Below are positions 17,931 to 26,815 of a stretch of DNA of 64,000 nucleotides, piece by piece (positions within the stretch are counted from its first letter, which is position 1; every line of letters starts with the position of its first letter). The stretch is from Owenweeksia hongkongensis DSM 17368 (GTDB lineage Bacteria; Bacteroidota; Bacteroidia; Flavobacteriales; Schleiferiaceae), in contig NC_016599.1 in assembly GCF_000236705.1 (NCBI RefSeq), positions 744,001 through 808,000 of the forward strand, read 5' to 3'. Position numbers and translations under genes: made by a program. The notes under the pieces were generated by a model that saw only the letters and a list, made by a program, of their open reading frames with translations, ran no database searches and had not been told where the DNA came from.

Positions 17931-20900
17931 TCATTTGGATTAATAAAGTCTTCCTCTTCATCGTCCTTTATACCATCAGTCTTTTTAGGGTGAATTACAC
18001 GCTGTACAAAATCGTCCCAAGTCTCAAAGTCCATTCGATAATACACACCTACCCCCTGCTCATAGTTTTGCTGCCCCAGTCTGTAATAATCATCCACTGA
18101 TCTGTTAAATGCCTTAGCTCGAATTCTTCCATCATCGGTAATGTTATATTCCACTTCAAAATCTCCCGCTACTTGTCTTTGGTTATTCTGATCCACATTA
18201 GGATTATCACCAACAGCTACTCCTACTGTACCATTTACGGTAATTTTATCATCAAAAAATCGCTTTGAGACTCCTACTTCCACTTCATCTTGCTGTTGCA
18301 CCACCGCTGTTGGATTATCCTTAGTTCCTCCTTGGTAGCCAAGCGAAACCTCATAATCTCCAGTTACCTGATTGAGATATCCGGCTGCCTGGGTGGCCAG
18401 AGCTGAAAATGCAAGTTCCTGTCCGTTGCCACTTGATATATCCAAACCTTCAGCCGGAGCAAATTTATTTAATGCCAAAATGGAGAAAACCTGACGGTAC
18501 ATTTTATCCTTATCCGTGAGTTGGCTTCTAATTACCGATTGAACTGTACCAGTTGATCTTGGTGCATTAATATCAAAATCAATTTCAGGATCAAATAATT
18601 CTCCACTAAGAAACATATCTAAAACTACTGTAGTACGCCCACCTTCATAAATATTCACCAATGCTGAAGGATCTGCCTTTGTTGTATATCTGGCCGTTAG
18701 ACCAATAATCGCCCCAAAAGGATCACCATTCCATGTAACAGTTCCACCATCAAGTACATCAAACTTTCTCTTAAGGCCCGGCATTACAAAGTTGTAGAAA
18801 CCATCTCTTACAGTATACGTTCCATACATTTCAATGTCTTGATATGGATTCATTTTCATTCTAATGTTTCCATATCCTGTAGCCTCGAGCTTGTTGTCTA
18901 GCTCTGAATCTACAATGATGCTCACCATAGCATTGGTGTTTACGTTCATATTAAAATCCAGACTTACCCCCTTATTAAGATTTATACTTTTCTCAATTTT
19001 ATCAGCAAGCGTATCTACTACTGTGGGATCAACAAAAGTTACAAAGCTTGTTTTGCTCACCTCAGTAGCTCCATCAATCGGTAGGTAAAATTTGGTATCA
19101 CGTTCAGTGGTAACATCAGCAGTAACTTTTATCTCATCAGTAGGTCCTTTAATGCTAATATTTCCGCTTACAAATGCCGTCCCGTAGTAAGGGTCATCAG
19201 TATCTTCTGTAGTATTCAGCACCAAAAGCTCATTAGCCTTGATATTTAGATCTAAAACGAAATCACTAAAATTCTTATGAGTTACACCTCCCGTGACAAA
19301 ACCTTCAGTTCCAAACTTACTATCCCGTAAGGTTAAATCCGGAAAGCTGATTCTACCAGGTTCAATTTTCACTTTGGGTATACCTTCTACATTGTAATCT
19401 GTTTTTAAAAGACTCACCGTAAATGCCGTATTTGGCAGTTTTAGTTCCCCATTTACAACTGGAGTTCCTGTATTTCCACTTACATCTATTTTTCCAGTAA
19501 TACTCCCTCTGGCATTTTCTGCAATACCGGCTAGAAAAGGATTAAACGCGGCTATCTTGAAACGATCAAAATTTACATCAAACTTGATTCGACCTAAAGA
19601 ATCTGGTTGGTAATATCCTTCCGCTTTGAAGGTGGTGAGATCACCAGCCGTCATAGTAGATAGCAGACGAATCGTATCATCTTTTACTGTCCAGTCGCTT
19701 GATACCAATAAATCGCCCAAATAGGTATTATTCATACCAAGGCTATCGATGCGTATATCTGCAGCAAATTTAGGTTCTGCTAATACTTGCGTTAAAATCA
19801 CATCTCCATAAAGCTTTCCACTAAACCGGGCTGCGGTAGAACCGATAAAGTAGTTGGCTAAATCCATCCCAAAACCTCTAAGATTTAGACGCAGTACTTC
19901 ATACGGATTATCTGAAATATTACCATTGATAAAAATCTCACGACCCTCATTGGCAATCACAAGATCTTCAATGTGAACACCTCCTGTATCTATTACAATT
20001 TTGTTTTTATCTCTAATCGTAAAATTCTGGAAGCCCACATTAAACTTTGACTCAAACACACCTATCTCAAAAGTGCTTGTATCGTTTTGCAAAGCATATC
20101 CTAGCAAATTTATCTTACTATCAACGCTATCGCGCATTATCCAGCTTAAATCATAAAAAAGCGAATCATTGTAATAGTAATTTCCCAATGAAATTGAATC
20201 TATCTTCAATCCTGATTTGAGCTTTACGCTCCCTACATCAAAACCGAGTTGTGATTTTTCGACCCCGCCTATATAATCCAGATTTATAGCCGTAACCTGA
20301 TTGTAATCCCAAGCAAATCCAGGAGATTTTAAATTTATCTCTAATTGGTTATTTTCCGATGAGTATGTTCCTTTTAACTTACTGTTTGGCTCCACTGTAA
20401 GTTTTGGGACAAATAACTCAGTAAGCAACAGTGTATTCTTTATGGTAAAATCAAAAATGAAATCCTGATTATCCGGCCCTGGAACTGGTTCTGCTGTTTT
20501 TACAAATTTGTTGATTTGCGAGGCAAAAGCCTGTTGAATACCAGATAGAGTATAGTTGCCGCTAAGGTTGGCATCCACAATATTGGAACGTACTTCCATG
20601 TATCTATTGGTATCCAGTCCTTCAGAATGCATTATAATATCCTGAAAAAAGTAGAAGTTCTTGCCGTTTTCATAAGTAGTGTTTGCTAAGCGAATATCCC
20701 CCGCCCACTTTTGATAATTGAGCGCCAAAAAGTCAATATTCATTTCTGCTGTTACCACAGCCACGCTATCAGGTGCCAGGTTTAGTGCAAATAAATCTGC
20801 GCGCTCCACATTAGCCGTAAACTTGTATCGTGAAGTATCTTGACCAAAGCTTGCTCCTCCATCAAAAATAAACCGTAAGGCCGGATCATTTATCGCCAGC

Positions 20901-22321
20901 TTTCCTTCAAACCTACTATTCTTTATCCGTCCATTAATATCTATGTTGGTGTAATTATAATCTTGTAACCAAATTTGAGAAACAGTTCCATAAAGCTTGG
21001 TGTTCATCACTGTAGGATCTGTACCTTTTCCATCAATGGCCATTGTGGTGGTTACTGTTCCCAAAGCCGAATCGTTGAGCAATAAACCAATATTGAAAGC
21101 ATCCAAAGAAACATTTCCCTTGTAAGTCATGTTCTCTACCTCCTCCGAAGTTTTCAGAGCCAGATCGGCTTCAAAGTTTCCGATATCTGATTTTAAAGAT
21201 CCTGCTGTTTCAAAGTCAAAAATGTACCCTTCAAAATCACCAGCCATTACAATATCTCCTAGGGGATTTACATCAAGAGGCAAAGCCGAATCAGAAAACA
21301 ATCCATATAAAAATTGCACATCTTCCGGCTGAGTATTTAGCTTGATATTCTGAGCATTTATGAAAATAGAATCCGGATTCGTGGTATTACGTAAGGCAAG
21401 GTTACCCGTAAGGTGAGTAGATGCACCAACGTTCAAATCCAAATCTTCCGCCTCGAGCTGATTTACCTTTCCCTGAGCGCTTCCAGTAAGGCTAAATCTT
21501 TTAAAATCGGGAAACTGTTCACCACTAAATATTTGAATTTCTTTTGATTGTAAATCGCTTTCACGAATTTCGGCCGTAATTTGAACCTGATTCACGAAAT
21601 CCTGAAAATCTTCCATAGAGTTGTACTCAAAAAGCACATCTCCATCAAAAGTACTTTCGGCAGTTTCAAACTTCAACTTATCGATGGTCATGTGGTCATC
21701 ATACATTTCATAGTATGTGCTCATCGATTTTACATCCAAGCTATACTTATCTTTTAGACTAATGTTATTTGCCTCAAGGCTAAAGTTGGCACCTTCCAAA
21801 TCAAAGTCAGAAACATCAATCTGAATGTTTTGTAAGAGCATTCTAAAGCAATCTTCACAGTTTTTATCTTCATACCAAAAGCGGCCATTGCTAATATCAA
21901 CCTGACTCACTTCTAAACCAAAAGGCTGACCAGTAGTGGTATCTCCGCTAGAAAACTTATTTACAAACTTTTGAAAGCCAAACTCTTCATCCCCAACCGT
22001 CTTAGTCCAGTAGAACTTAAGATTTTTAGCTTCTACGCCACGGCTATGCGCTGTGTTGGTCATAGAATTAAATCCACCGAAAAATAATTTTATTTCAGTA
22101 GCATAGGCCAGCGTATCTTTTCTTTCATCCTGAATATAAACTTCGCCAAGCACAAACTGATCTGGAAAAACATACTGAAAACGAGCCAGTTCAATGTCAG
22201 TTTTATACTTTTCATTTACCCAGGTAATGGCCTTATTGGCCACAAAAGTTTGCGGACCACTAAAACTTAAGGTCACCGCTAAGGCCAGCAAAATGAAAAT
22301 AATGCTCAGCCCAATCCACAT
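17918..22321 (-). CDS. tamB: TamB/DUF490 family envelope protein
   Basis: A 1467-aa AsmA-like protein that spans the periplasm, anchored by one N-terminal membrane helix (residues 2-22). In other bacteria TamB works with a BamA-family barrel in outer-membrane assembly or carries phospholipids across the periplasm. Most of the chain is repetitive beta-helix with many short strands; the C-terminal TamB/DUF490 domain (about 1050-1440, with GATVTWNGDPFGA-like text and RSQLTDKDKMYRQVFSILAL) is clear. The codons just upstream in frame read IKRVLKIL, the positively charged start expected of this family, but lack a normal start codon. Convergent with ribBA, divergent from tsaD. Confidence 0.88.
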   Translation of the reverse strand: MWIGLSIIFILLALAVTLSFSGPQTFVANKAITWVNEKYKTDIELARFQYVFPDQFVLGEVYIQDERKDTLAYATEIKLFFGGFNSMTNTAHSRGVEAKNLKFYWTKTVGDEEFGFQKFVNKFSSGDTTTGQPFGLEVSQVDISNGRFWYEDKNCEDCFRMLLQNIQIDVSDFDLEGANFSLEANNISLKDKYSLDVKSMSTYYEMYDDHMTIDKLKFETAESTFDGDVLFEYNSMEDFQDFVNQVQITAEIRESDLQSKEIQIFSGEQFPDFKRFSLTGSAQGKVNQLEAEDLDLNVGASTHLTGNLALRNTTNPDSIFINAQNIKLNTQPEDVQFLYGLFSDSALPLDVNPLGDIVMAGDFEGYIFDFETAGSLKSDIGNFEADLALKTSEEVENMTYKGNVSLDAFNIGLLLNDSALGTVTTTMAIDGKGTDPTVMNTKLYGTVSQIWLQDYNYTNIDINGRIKNSRFEGKLAINDPALRFIFDGGASFGQDTSRYKFTANVERADLFALNLAPDSVAVVTAEMNIDFLALNYQKWAGDIRLANTTYENGKNFYFFQDIIMHSEGLDTNRYMEVRSNIVDANLSGNYTLSGIQQAFASQINKFVKTAEPVPGPDNQDFIFDFTIKNTLLLTELFVPKLTVEPNSKLKGTYSSENNQLEINLKSPGFAWDYNQVTAINLDYIGGVEKSQLGFDVGSVKLKSGLKIDSISLGNYYYNDSLFYDLSWIMRDSVDSKINLLGYALQNDTSTFEIGVFESKFNVGFQNFTIRDKNKIVIDTGGVHIEDLVIANEGREIFINGNISDNPYEVLRLNLRGFGMDLANYFIGSTAARFSGKLYGDVILTQVLAEPKFAADIRIDSLGMNNTYLGDLLVSSDWTVKDDTIRLLSTMTAGDLTTFKAEGYYQPDSLGRIKFDVNFDRFKIAAFNPFLAGIAENARGSITGKIDVSGNTGTPVVNGELKLPNTAFTVSLLKTDYNVEGIPKVKIEPGRISFPDLTLRDSKFGTEGFVTGGVTHKNFSDFVLDLNIKANELLVLNTTEDTDDPYYGTAFVSGNISIKGPTDEIKVTADVTTERDTKFYLPIDGATEVSKTSFVTFVDPTVVDTLADKIEKSINLNKGVSLDFNMNVNTNAMVSIIVDSELDNKLEATGYGNIRMKMNPYQDIEMYGTYTVRDGFYNFVMPGLKRKFDVLDGGTVTWNGDPFGAIIGLTARYTTKADPSALVNIYEGGRTTVVLDMFLSGELFDPEIDFDINAPRSTGTVQSVIRSQLTDKDKMYRQVFSILALNKFAPAEGLDISSGNGQELAFSALATQAAGYLNQVTGDYEVSLGYQGGTKDNPTAVVQQQDEVEVGVSKRFFDDKITVNGTVGVAVGDNPNVDQNNQRQVAGDFEVEYNITDDGRIRAKAFNRSVDDYYRLGQQNYEQGVGVYYRMDFETWDDFVQRVIHPKKTDGIKDDEEEDFINPNEKGL

Positions 22322-22347
22322 TAATATTTTTAGTACTCTCTTGATGT

Positions 22348-22356
22348 TAACTTTGC
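22348..22356 (+). promoter_or_regulatory. Putative -7 element directly before tsaD
   Basis: TAACTTTGC is a perfect TAnnTTTGC match ending 3 bp before the tsaD ATG (22360). If used, transcription would begin at or next to the start codon and give a leaderless mRNA. No TTG is visible at the -33 position. Confidence 0.4.
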
Positions 22357-22359
22357 AAA

Positions 22360-23382
22360 ATGGAAAAATTCATACTTGGCATTGAATCTAGTTGTGATGA
22401 CACCTCTGCAGCCGTCATTTCCAACACAAAAATTTTGGCAAATGTAACAGCTAATCAGGACATACACCGCGAGTTTGGTGGAGTGGTTCCTGAACTTGCC
22501 TCACGTGCTCATCAACAAAATATTGTGCCAGTAGTTGACGCTGCTCTAAAAAAATCGGGAATTTCATCTAATCAACTGTCCGCCATAGCGTTTACAAGTG
22601 GGCCTGGCTTAATGGGATCCCTGCTCGTGGGAACCTCTTTTGCCAAATCTATGGCAATGGCTTTAAATATCCCGCTCATTGAAGTAAATCATATGCAAGC
22701 ACATATCCTTGCACACTTTATAGAAAATGAAGGAATGGAAACCCCACCATTTCCCTTTCTATGTCTTACTGTTTCAGGTGGTCACACACAGATTGTAAAA
22801 GTGAATGATCATTTTGAATACGTACTTCTTGGCGAAACAATAGACGATGCCGCAGGTGAAGCTTTTGATAAAGCTGCCAAAATTATGGGACTTCCCTACC
22901 CTGGTGGCCCATTGATTGACAAATATGCCCAACTGGGTGACTCTTCCAAATTTAGTTTCAACAAACCTAGAATGGATGAATACAACTTTAGCTTTAGTGG
23001 ATTAAAAACCAGCATTCTTTACTATTTGCAAAAAGAAGTAAAAACCAATCCAAACTTTGTAGAAGAAAATTTAAACGACCTCTGTGCCTCCATACAGCGT
23101 ACCATTATGGAGATATTATTTGACAAGCTCGAAAAAGCCTCTGCTGATACAGGTATCAAACATATAGCAATTGCTGGTGGCGTTTCGGCCAACTCTGCTT
23201 TACGCAAAGGGCTAAAAGAAAGGGAGAATATTTTGGGGTGGAAACCTTACATCCCAAGCTTTGAATTTTGTACCGACAATGGTGCCATGATTGCCGTTTC
23301 TGGCTACTTCAAATTTTTAAAGCAAAACTTTTCAGAAATTGATGTGTTGGCACAAGCAAGGAAAAAACTGAATGCAGAATAG
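22360..23382 (+). CDS. tsaD: tRNA N6-adenosine threonylcarbamoyltransferase
   Basis: Catalytic subunit for t6A37 formation on ANN-decoding tRNAs, working with TsaB and TsaE on threonylcarbamoyl-AMP. At 340 aa it has normal length, with GIESSCDDTSAA at the start of the ASKHA nucleotide-binding fold. The metal-binding HMQAH (His111, His115), SGGHTQ and the late AGGVSANSALR and FCTDNGAMIA motifs are also present. Divergent from tamB with only 38 bp between the start codons, a common arrangement in Bacteroidota. Downstream lies a palindromic repeat and no strong terminator. Confidence 0.97.
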   Translation: MEKFILGIESSCDDTSAAVISNTKILANVTANQDIHREFGGVVPELASRAHQQNIVPVVDAALKKSGISSNQLSAIAFTSGPGLMGSLLVGTSFAKSMAMALNIPLIEVNHMQAHILAHFIENEGMETPPFPFLCLTVSGGHTQIVKVNDHFEYVLLGETIDDAAGEAFDKAAKIMGLPYPGGPLIDKYAQLGDSSKFSFNKPRMDEYNFSFSGLKTSILYYLQKEVKTNPNFVEENLNDLCASIQRTIMEILFDKLEKASADTGIKHIAIAGGVSANSALRKGLKERENILGWKPYIPSFEFCTDNGAMIAVSGYFKFLKQNFSEIDVLAQARKKLNAE

Positions 23383-23390
23383 ATTTGGCC

Positions 23391-23441
23391 CTTCGATACA
23401 TTTCATTCATGCTAAAGCATAATGAAATACTCAGGGTGACA
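23391..23441 (+). repeat. Dispersed palindromic repeat, CTTCGATAC...CTCAGGGTGACA class
   Basis: Begins CTTCGATACA and ends ACTCAGGGTGACA; the centre is a hairpin ATTTCATT-c-ATGCT / AGCATAATGAAAT. The same outer sequences recur at 61495-61534 (minus), 61771-61810 (minus) and 61835-61875 (plus) around different stem sequences. It sits 9 bp after tsaD and has no T run, so it is a mobile REP-like element and not a standard terminator. Confidence 0.7.
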
Positions 23442-23480
23442 AAATTTTAGATTTACGATCTGAAAAGATATAATAAAGCA

Positions 23481-23596
23481 CGAAACCCTAAACTCGAAAT
23501 AAACCGTGAATTACCAAAATTCAAAATTTCTACGCTTCCAGTGGTTTTGGATTTGTTTGCGATTTAGAATTTCTGGTTTAGAGTTTAAAGTTTCGG
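23481..23596. repeat. Imperfect inverted repeat upstream of the retropepsin-like gene
   Basis: CGAAACCCTAAACTCGAAATAAACC (23481-23505; split here as arms of about 22 nt) faces GGTTTAGAGTTTAAAGTTTCGG (23575-23596), with about 70 bp between. The element overlaps the 5' extension of the next ORF, which argues that the extension is not coding. Confidence 0.45.
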
Positions 23597-23634
23597 ATTT
23601 TACCCAATACCTTCGCCCTTTTAAATTTCACTAT

Positions 23635-24096
23635 TTGAAAACAGACAAAAAGAAAATCATTATTGGAGCTACGGATCACCTAGCTTTGCCCGACTTTGGC
23701 ATTGATGAAATTGCCTGCAAAATAGATACGGGAGCCTACACTTCTACATTGCATTGCTCACGTGTGCGGCTTATTGAAAAAGATGACCAAAGCATCCTGA
23801 GCTTCAAACTTTATGACCCCAAGTTTGGCATTAGCACCAAAAAGGAATTTAGATACACTGAATTTAAAGAACGTAAAGTTCGAAGCAGTAATGGCGAAAT
23901 CGATTACCGCTATAGTATTTATACCACTGTTGTCATATTTGGAAAAAAAATTAAGACTGAGTTCACGCTAAGTTTCCGTGAAAAGATGAAATTCCCAATA
24001 TTATTAGGAAGACGGTTTTTGAAAAACCGCTTTATTGTTGACGTTACCCAAAAAGAGCTTAGCCAAGCTCAACTAAATCAAAAAACATCCCGATGA
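23635..24096 (+). CDS. Retropepsin-like aspartic protease (RimB/RloA3, DUF785 type)
   Basis: Short aspartic-protease-like protein with [10 protein letters not shown] (Asp31 of the chosen start) and the second-strand region [18 protein letters not shown], as in the DUF785/RimB family formerly called ATP-dependent zinc protease. The family occurs beside RimK-type ligases, and here the stop overlaps the rimK-like start by four bases. The start is set at TTG 23635 (154 aa, [14 protein letters not shown]). The frame stays open to ATG 23506, but that part is encoded by an inverted repeat and looks non-coding. Probable role: trimming residues added by its partner ligase. Confidence 0.78.
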   Translation: MKTDKKKIIIGATDHLALPDFGIDEIACKIDTGAYTSTLHCSRVRLIEKDDQSILSFKLYDPKFGISTKKEFRYTEFKERKVRSSNGEIDYRYSIYTTVVIFGKKIKTEFTLSFREKMKFPILLGRRFLKNRFIVDVTQKELSQAQLNQKTSR

Positions 24097-25004
24097 AAAT
24101 CGTCATATTATCTGCTAACAAAGAACTTTATTCTACAAAACGCCTTAAAGAAGCGGCCGAAGCCCGTGGACATGAAGCAGAGATTATCAACCATAATGAA
24201 ACCTACGTGGTTATAGAAAGTGGCGATCCTAAAGTATTTTATGGAGATCACGCCATCGAAGGCGTTGATGCCATTATTCCTCGCATTGGTGCTTCGGTTA
24301 CTTTTTATGGCTCCAATATTATCCGTCAGTTTGAGATGCAAAAAGTGTTTACTACACTTTCTTCGCTGGCCTTATCGCGCAGTAGAGATAAACTGCGAGC
24401 AACCCAAATTCTTAGTCGTCATGGTTTAGGTATTCCAAAAACTGCTTTTGCAAAAAGGCCTAGTAATATTGAATACCTCATTCAGCAAGTAGGTGGCTCT
24501 CCACTTATCGTAAAATTACTGGAAGGCACGCAAGGACTAGGTGTAGTACTTGCCGAAACCCGTAAAGCTGCAAAATCTGTAATAGAGGCTTTTTATGGGC
24601 TTGATGCCAACATTTTGGTGCAGGAGTTTATTGCTGAAGCCGGTGGCTCAGACCTTAGAACAATTGTAATTGATGGCAAGGTAGTAGCTGCCTTTAAACG
24701 TCAAGGAAAGGAAGGAGAATTTAGAAGCAACCTACACCGTGGCGGAAGCGGTACTTTGGTAAAACTCACCAAAGAAGAAAGAGCCGCTGCCATAGGCGCT
24801 GCAAAAGCTTTGGGCCTTGGTATTGCTGGTGTAGATATGCTACAAAGCAAGCGTGGGCCACTTATTTTAGAGGTTAATTCTTCTCCTGGTTTGGAAGGTG
24901 TAGAAAAAGCCACCAAGGTAGATGTAGCTGGCAAAATCATTGAATACATTGAGAAAGGTATAAAAAAACCTCAGAGCAGTAAAAAAGATAAAATCGGAGT
25001 TTAA
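24093..25004 (+). CDS. rimK: RimK family ATP-grasp alpha-L-glutamate ligase
   Basis: ATP-grasp ligase of 303 aa that in E. coli adds glutamate to the C-terminus of ribosomal protein S6. The N-terminal domain starts [18 protein letters not shown]. The grasp domain has [19 protein letters not shown], the metal/ATP region [29 protein letters not shown] and the catalytic [20 protein letters not shown]. The length and motifs fit RimK very closely. It is coupled to the retropepsin-like gene upstream and abuts rsmE downstream (GTG start immediately after the TAA), giving a three-gene ribosome-modification operon. Confidence 0.9.
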   Translation: MKIVILSANKELYSTKRLKEAAEARGHEAEIINHNETYVVIESGDPKVFYGDHAIEGVDAIIPRIGASVTFYGSNIIRQFEMQKVFTTLSSLALSRSRDKLRATQILSRHGLGIPKTAFAKRPSNIEYLIQQVGGSPLIVKLLEGTQGLGVVLAETRKAAKSVIEAFYGLDANILVQEFIAEAGGSDLRTIVIDGKVVAAFKRQGKEGEFRSNLHRGGSGTLVKLTKEERAAAIGAAKALGLGIAGVDMLQSKRGPLILEVNSSPGLEGVEKATKVDVAGKIIEYIEKGIKKPQSSKKDKIGV

Positions 25005-25700
25005 GTGAATCTGTTTTACACCCCTCACATTAAAAATGGTGAAGGCTATCTGGAAAAAGAAGAAAGCCATCATGCTACACGTGTGCTTCGCATGAGTAGT
25101 GGTGATAGCCTTTTGGTAACTGATGGTAAAGGAACAATTTATCAGGCTACGCTTACTGCAGCTTCTAAATTGGAAACGCGCTTCAGCATCGAGGATGTTT
25201 ATAAGAGTGAGGACAACCCAAGTGGGCATCTACACATTGCCATTGCTCCTACCAAGAGTAATGATCGCTTTGAATTTTTCCTTGAAAAAGCTACAGAAAT
25301 TGGGATTTCGGAAATCACACCCATTATTTGTGATCACTCCGAGCGAAAGGTTTATAAAACGGATCGTGGTCAAAAAATAGTATCTGCAGCGGCCAAACAG
25401 TCATTAGCTTGCTGGTGGCCTATTCTACATGAACCAATTACGCTAAAAGAGTTTTTAACCAGAGACCCAGAAGGAGAAAAGTTTATTGCGCATTGCGAAA
25501 AAGACGATATGCCCAATATTTTGAAAGAACTCCCCTCCTTCTCTAAAGTACTTATGCTTATTGGCCCTGAAGGTGATTTCTCTCCTCGCGAAATTGATAA
25601 AGCACGTGAAGCAGGCTATCAGGAATGTAGCTTAGGGCCCAAGCGCCTCCGTACCGAAACGGCCGGGCTGGCTGTAGCTTTGGCTTTTGGAATTAAGTGA
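25005..25700 (+). CDS. rsmE: 16S rRNA (uracil1498-N3)-methyltransferase
   Basis: SPOUT-class methyltransferase that makes m3U1498 in the decoding region of 16S rRNA. The 231-aa protein has an N-terminal PUA-like RNA-binding part (SHHATRVLRMSSGD) and the knotted C-terminal domain with LIGPEGDFSPREID and SLGPKRLRTETAGLAVALAF. It starts with GTG directly after the rimK stop, indicating coupling. It is the last core gene before the accessory island, which begins 6 bp after its stop with a recombinase remnant on the other strand. Confidence 0.93.
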   Translation: MNLFYTPHIKNGEGYLEKEESHHATRVLRMSSGDSLLVTDGKGTIYQATLTAASKLETRFSIEDVYKSEDNPSGHLHIAIAPTKSNDRFEFFLEKATEIGISEITPIICDHSERKVYKTDRGQKIVSAAAKQSLACWWPILHEPITLKEFLTRDPEGEKFIAHCEKDDMPNILKELPSFSKVLMLIGPEGDFSPREIDKAREAGYQECSLGPKRLRTETAGLAVALAFGIK

Positions 25701-25706
25701 ATTTGT

Positions 25707-26032
25707 CTAAAAGTCCAGCGGACTGGTTACACCTAATAAACTAGCCTTAGCAATGTGCGTGTAAATCATTGTGGTTTTTATTGATCTATGTCCTAGTAAT
25801 TCTTGTATTAGCCTAATGTCAATACTATGTTCCTATTATGGATAAGGTGGTATACAAAAATAAAAAGCTCAGTTTCGGAAACAAGTCCAACCTCCTTTCT
25901 GAAATAGCCCTGGGTGAGCTTTAAAAAGGATTCATAGGTATTAATTGTATTTGGACTATACCGTTTAACCTGTAGTATGCGGACAAAATCAACAATTGAC
26001 ATAGAAAGCAATTTACGGGAATTTATATTCAT
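25707..26032 (-). pseudogene. Tyrosine recombinase remnant with the catalytic middle deleted
   Basis: On the minus strand from 26032, MNINSRKLLS to about 25830 encodes an N-terminal SAM-like core-binding domain (FVRILQVKRYSPNTINTYES, then TELFIFVYHLI). In another frame, 25826-25707 encodes the true C-terminus of a tyrosine recombinase: [20 protein letters not shown], then [19 protein letters not shown] and a stop. This includes the GHxSxxTT motif and the nucleophilic tyrosine. Roughly 200 residues carrying the catalytic Arg, Lys and HxxR are missing, so it is an internally deleted, frameshifted integrase. The TTMIYTH...GV.SPLD ending resembles integron integrases as well as other Bacteroidota recombinases. 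It lies head-to-head with a cassette-like ORF. Confidence 0.85.
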
Positions 26033-26108
26033 AATGAGCCCATGCGGTGGCTTATTGTGATGTTTACCAATATATTGCACATATAAACGAGTTGTAAGCA
26101 AGCTAAAA

Positions 26109-26627
26109 ATGACATTTGAACAATTGAATAAACATATAATTCCGATGACCGAATTTACTCTTAAATGGAGATTTACGGAAGAAGAATATGATTGCTTGCC
26201 TGAACAACATTTGAATGAATTTAAACCTTTAGACAAAGTTGGAGCGGAATTTCTTGCTGATTTTTTAAGTGATTGTAAAGTCCATAGTAAATTGCCTTTT
26301 AAAAATGGAATGTTTCGGAATTTGGACAAAGCCAAAATTCTGGAAAATAATGACAAAGAAATCACGAAATGGCTTTACCAAAGAACAATCCCTTTTGAAA
26401 AAGAAGTTTTCCTCTCTTGGGACGGAAATAATGGAATGATAACTAAATGGAAGTTTGTAGTTAAATATTGGAATTCGATTTTTTATGGAGGAGCTGATGA
26501 TTTGACTGTCTTTGACCAAAGCCTTGAATGGATTTTGTTCTTTTTCCACGAAGACGAAATTCATTTCGGAACAAACAAAAATTATGAACCAATAGCGGAA
26601 TTTGATGAAGAATGGTTTGTGATTTAA
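26109..26627 (+). CDS. Hypothetical cassette-like protein
   Basis: A 172-aa acidic, tryptophan- and phenylalanine-rich cytoplasmic protein with no signal peptide or membrane segment. I do not recognise the family. Size, composition and ending (FDEEWFVI) are like many single-ORF gene-cassette or immunity-type proteins, but that is only a resemblance. Just upstream (26091-26099) is GTTGTAAGC and just downstream (26651-26659) its exact complement GCTTACAAC, so the gene is framed as an exchangeable unit. AT-richer than the neighbouring core genes. A minus-strand ORF overlapping its first half is a shadow. Confidence 0.6.
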   Translation: MTFEQLNKHIIPMTEFTLKWRFTEEEYDCLPEQHLNEFKPLDKVGAEFLADFLSDCKVHSKLPFKNGMFRNLDKAKILENNDKEITKWLYQRTIPFEKEVFLSWDGNNGMITKWKFVVKYWNSIFYGGADDLTVFDQSLEWILFFFHEDEIHFGTNKNYEPIAEFDEEWFVI

Positions 26628-26650
26628 AAGTAAGCGGAATAAAAAAGCCT

Positions 26651-26785
26651 GCTTACAACACCATATATAATTTATTGCTAGTTCTAGCCTACTTACGAAA
26701 ATCCTCGCGGACTTTCTATTCGGTTTTTATTTGCTAAATTACGTACTAAACCACGCAACAAACCATATACAAACACGTTATAGGC
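26651..26785 (+). repeat. attC-like inter-cassette element
   Basis: A 135-bp non-coding segment bounded by GCTTACAAC (26651-26659) and GTTATAGGC (26777-26785), which are imperfect complements of each other, as R'' and R' core sites are in integron attC sites. The first cassette ORF is preceded by a similar right end, ATAAACGAGTTGTAAGCAA (26083-26101), compare ACACGTTATAGGCAA here. The match to the strict RYYYAAC/GTTRRRY consensus is incomplete, so the attC call is inference. Confidence 0.45.
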
Positions 26786-26815
26786 AATTGACCACAAACC
26801 TGAAAAGAGAAAATA

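Noticed and set aside
25808-26365. 185-aa minus-strand ORF as a single gene
   Set aside because: Its upstream half is antisense to the cassette ORF and has no family character; only the last part is recombinase, now annotated in the pseudogene.
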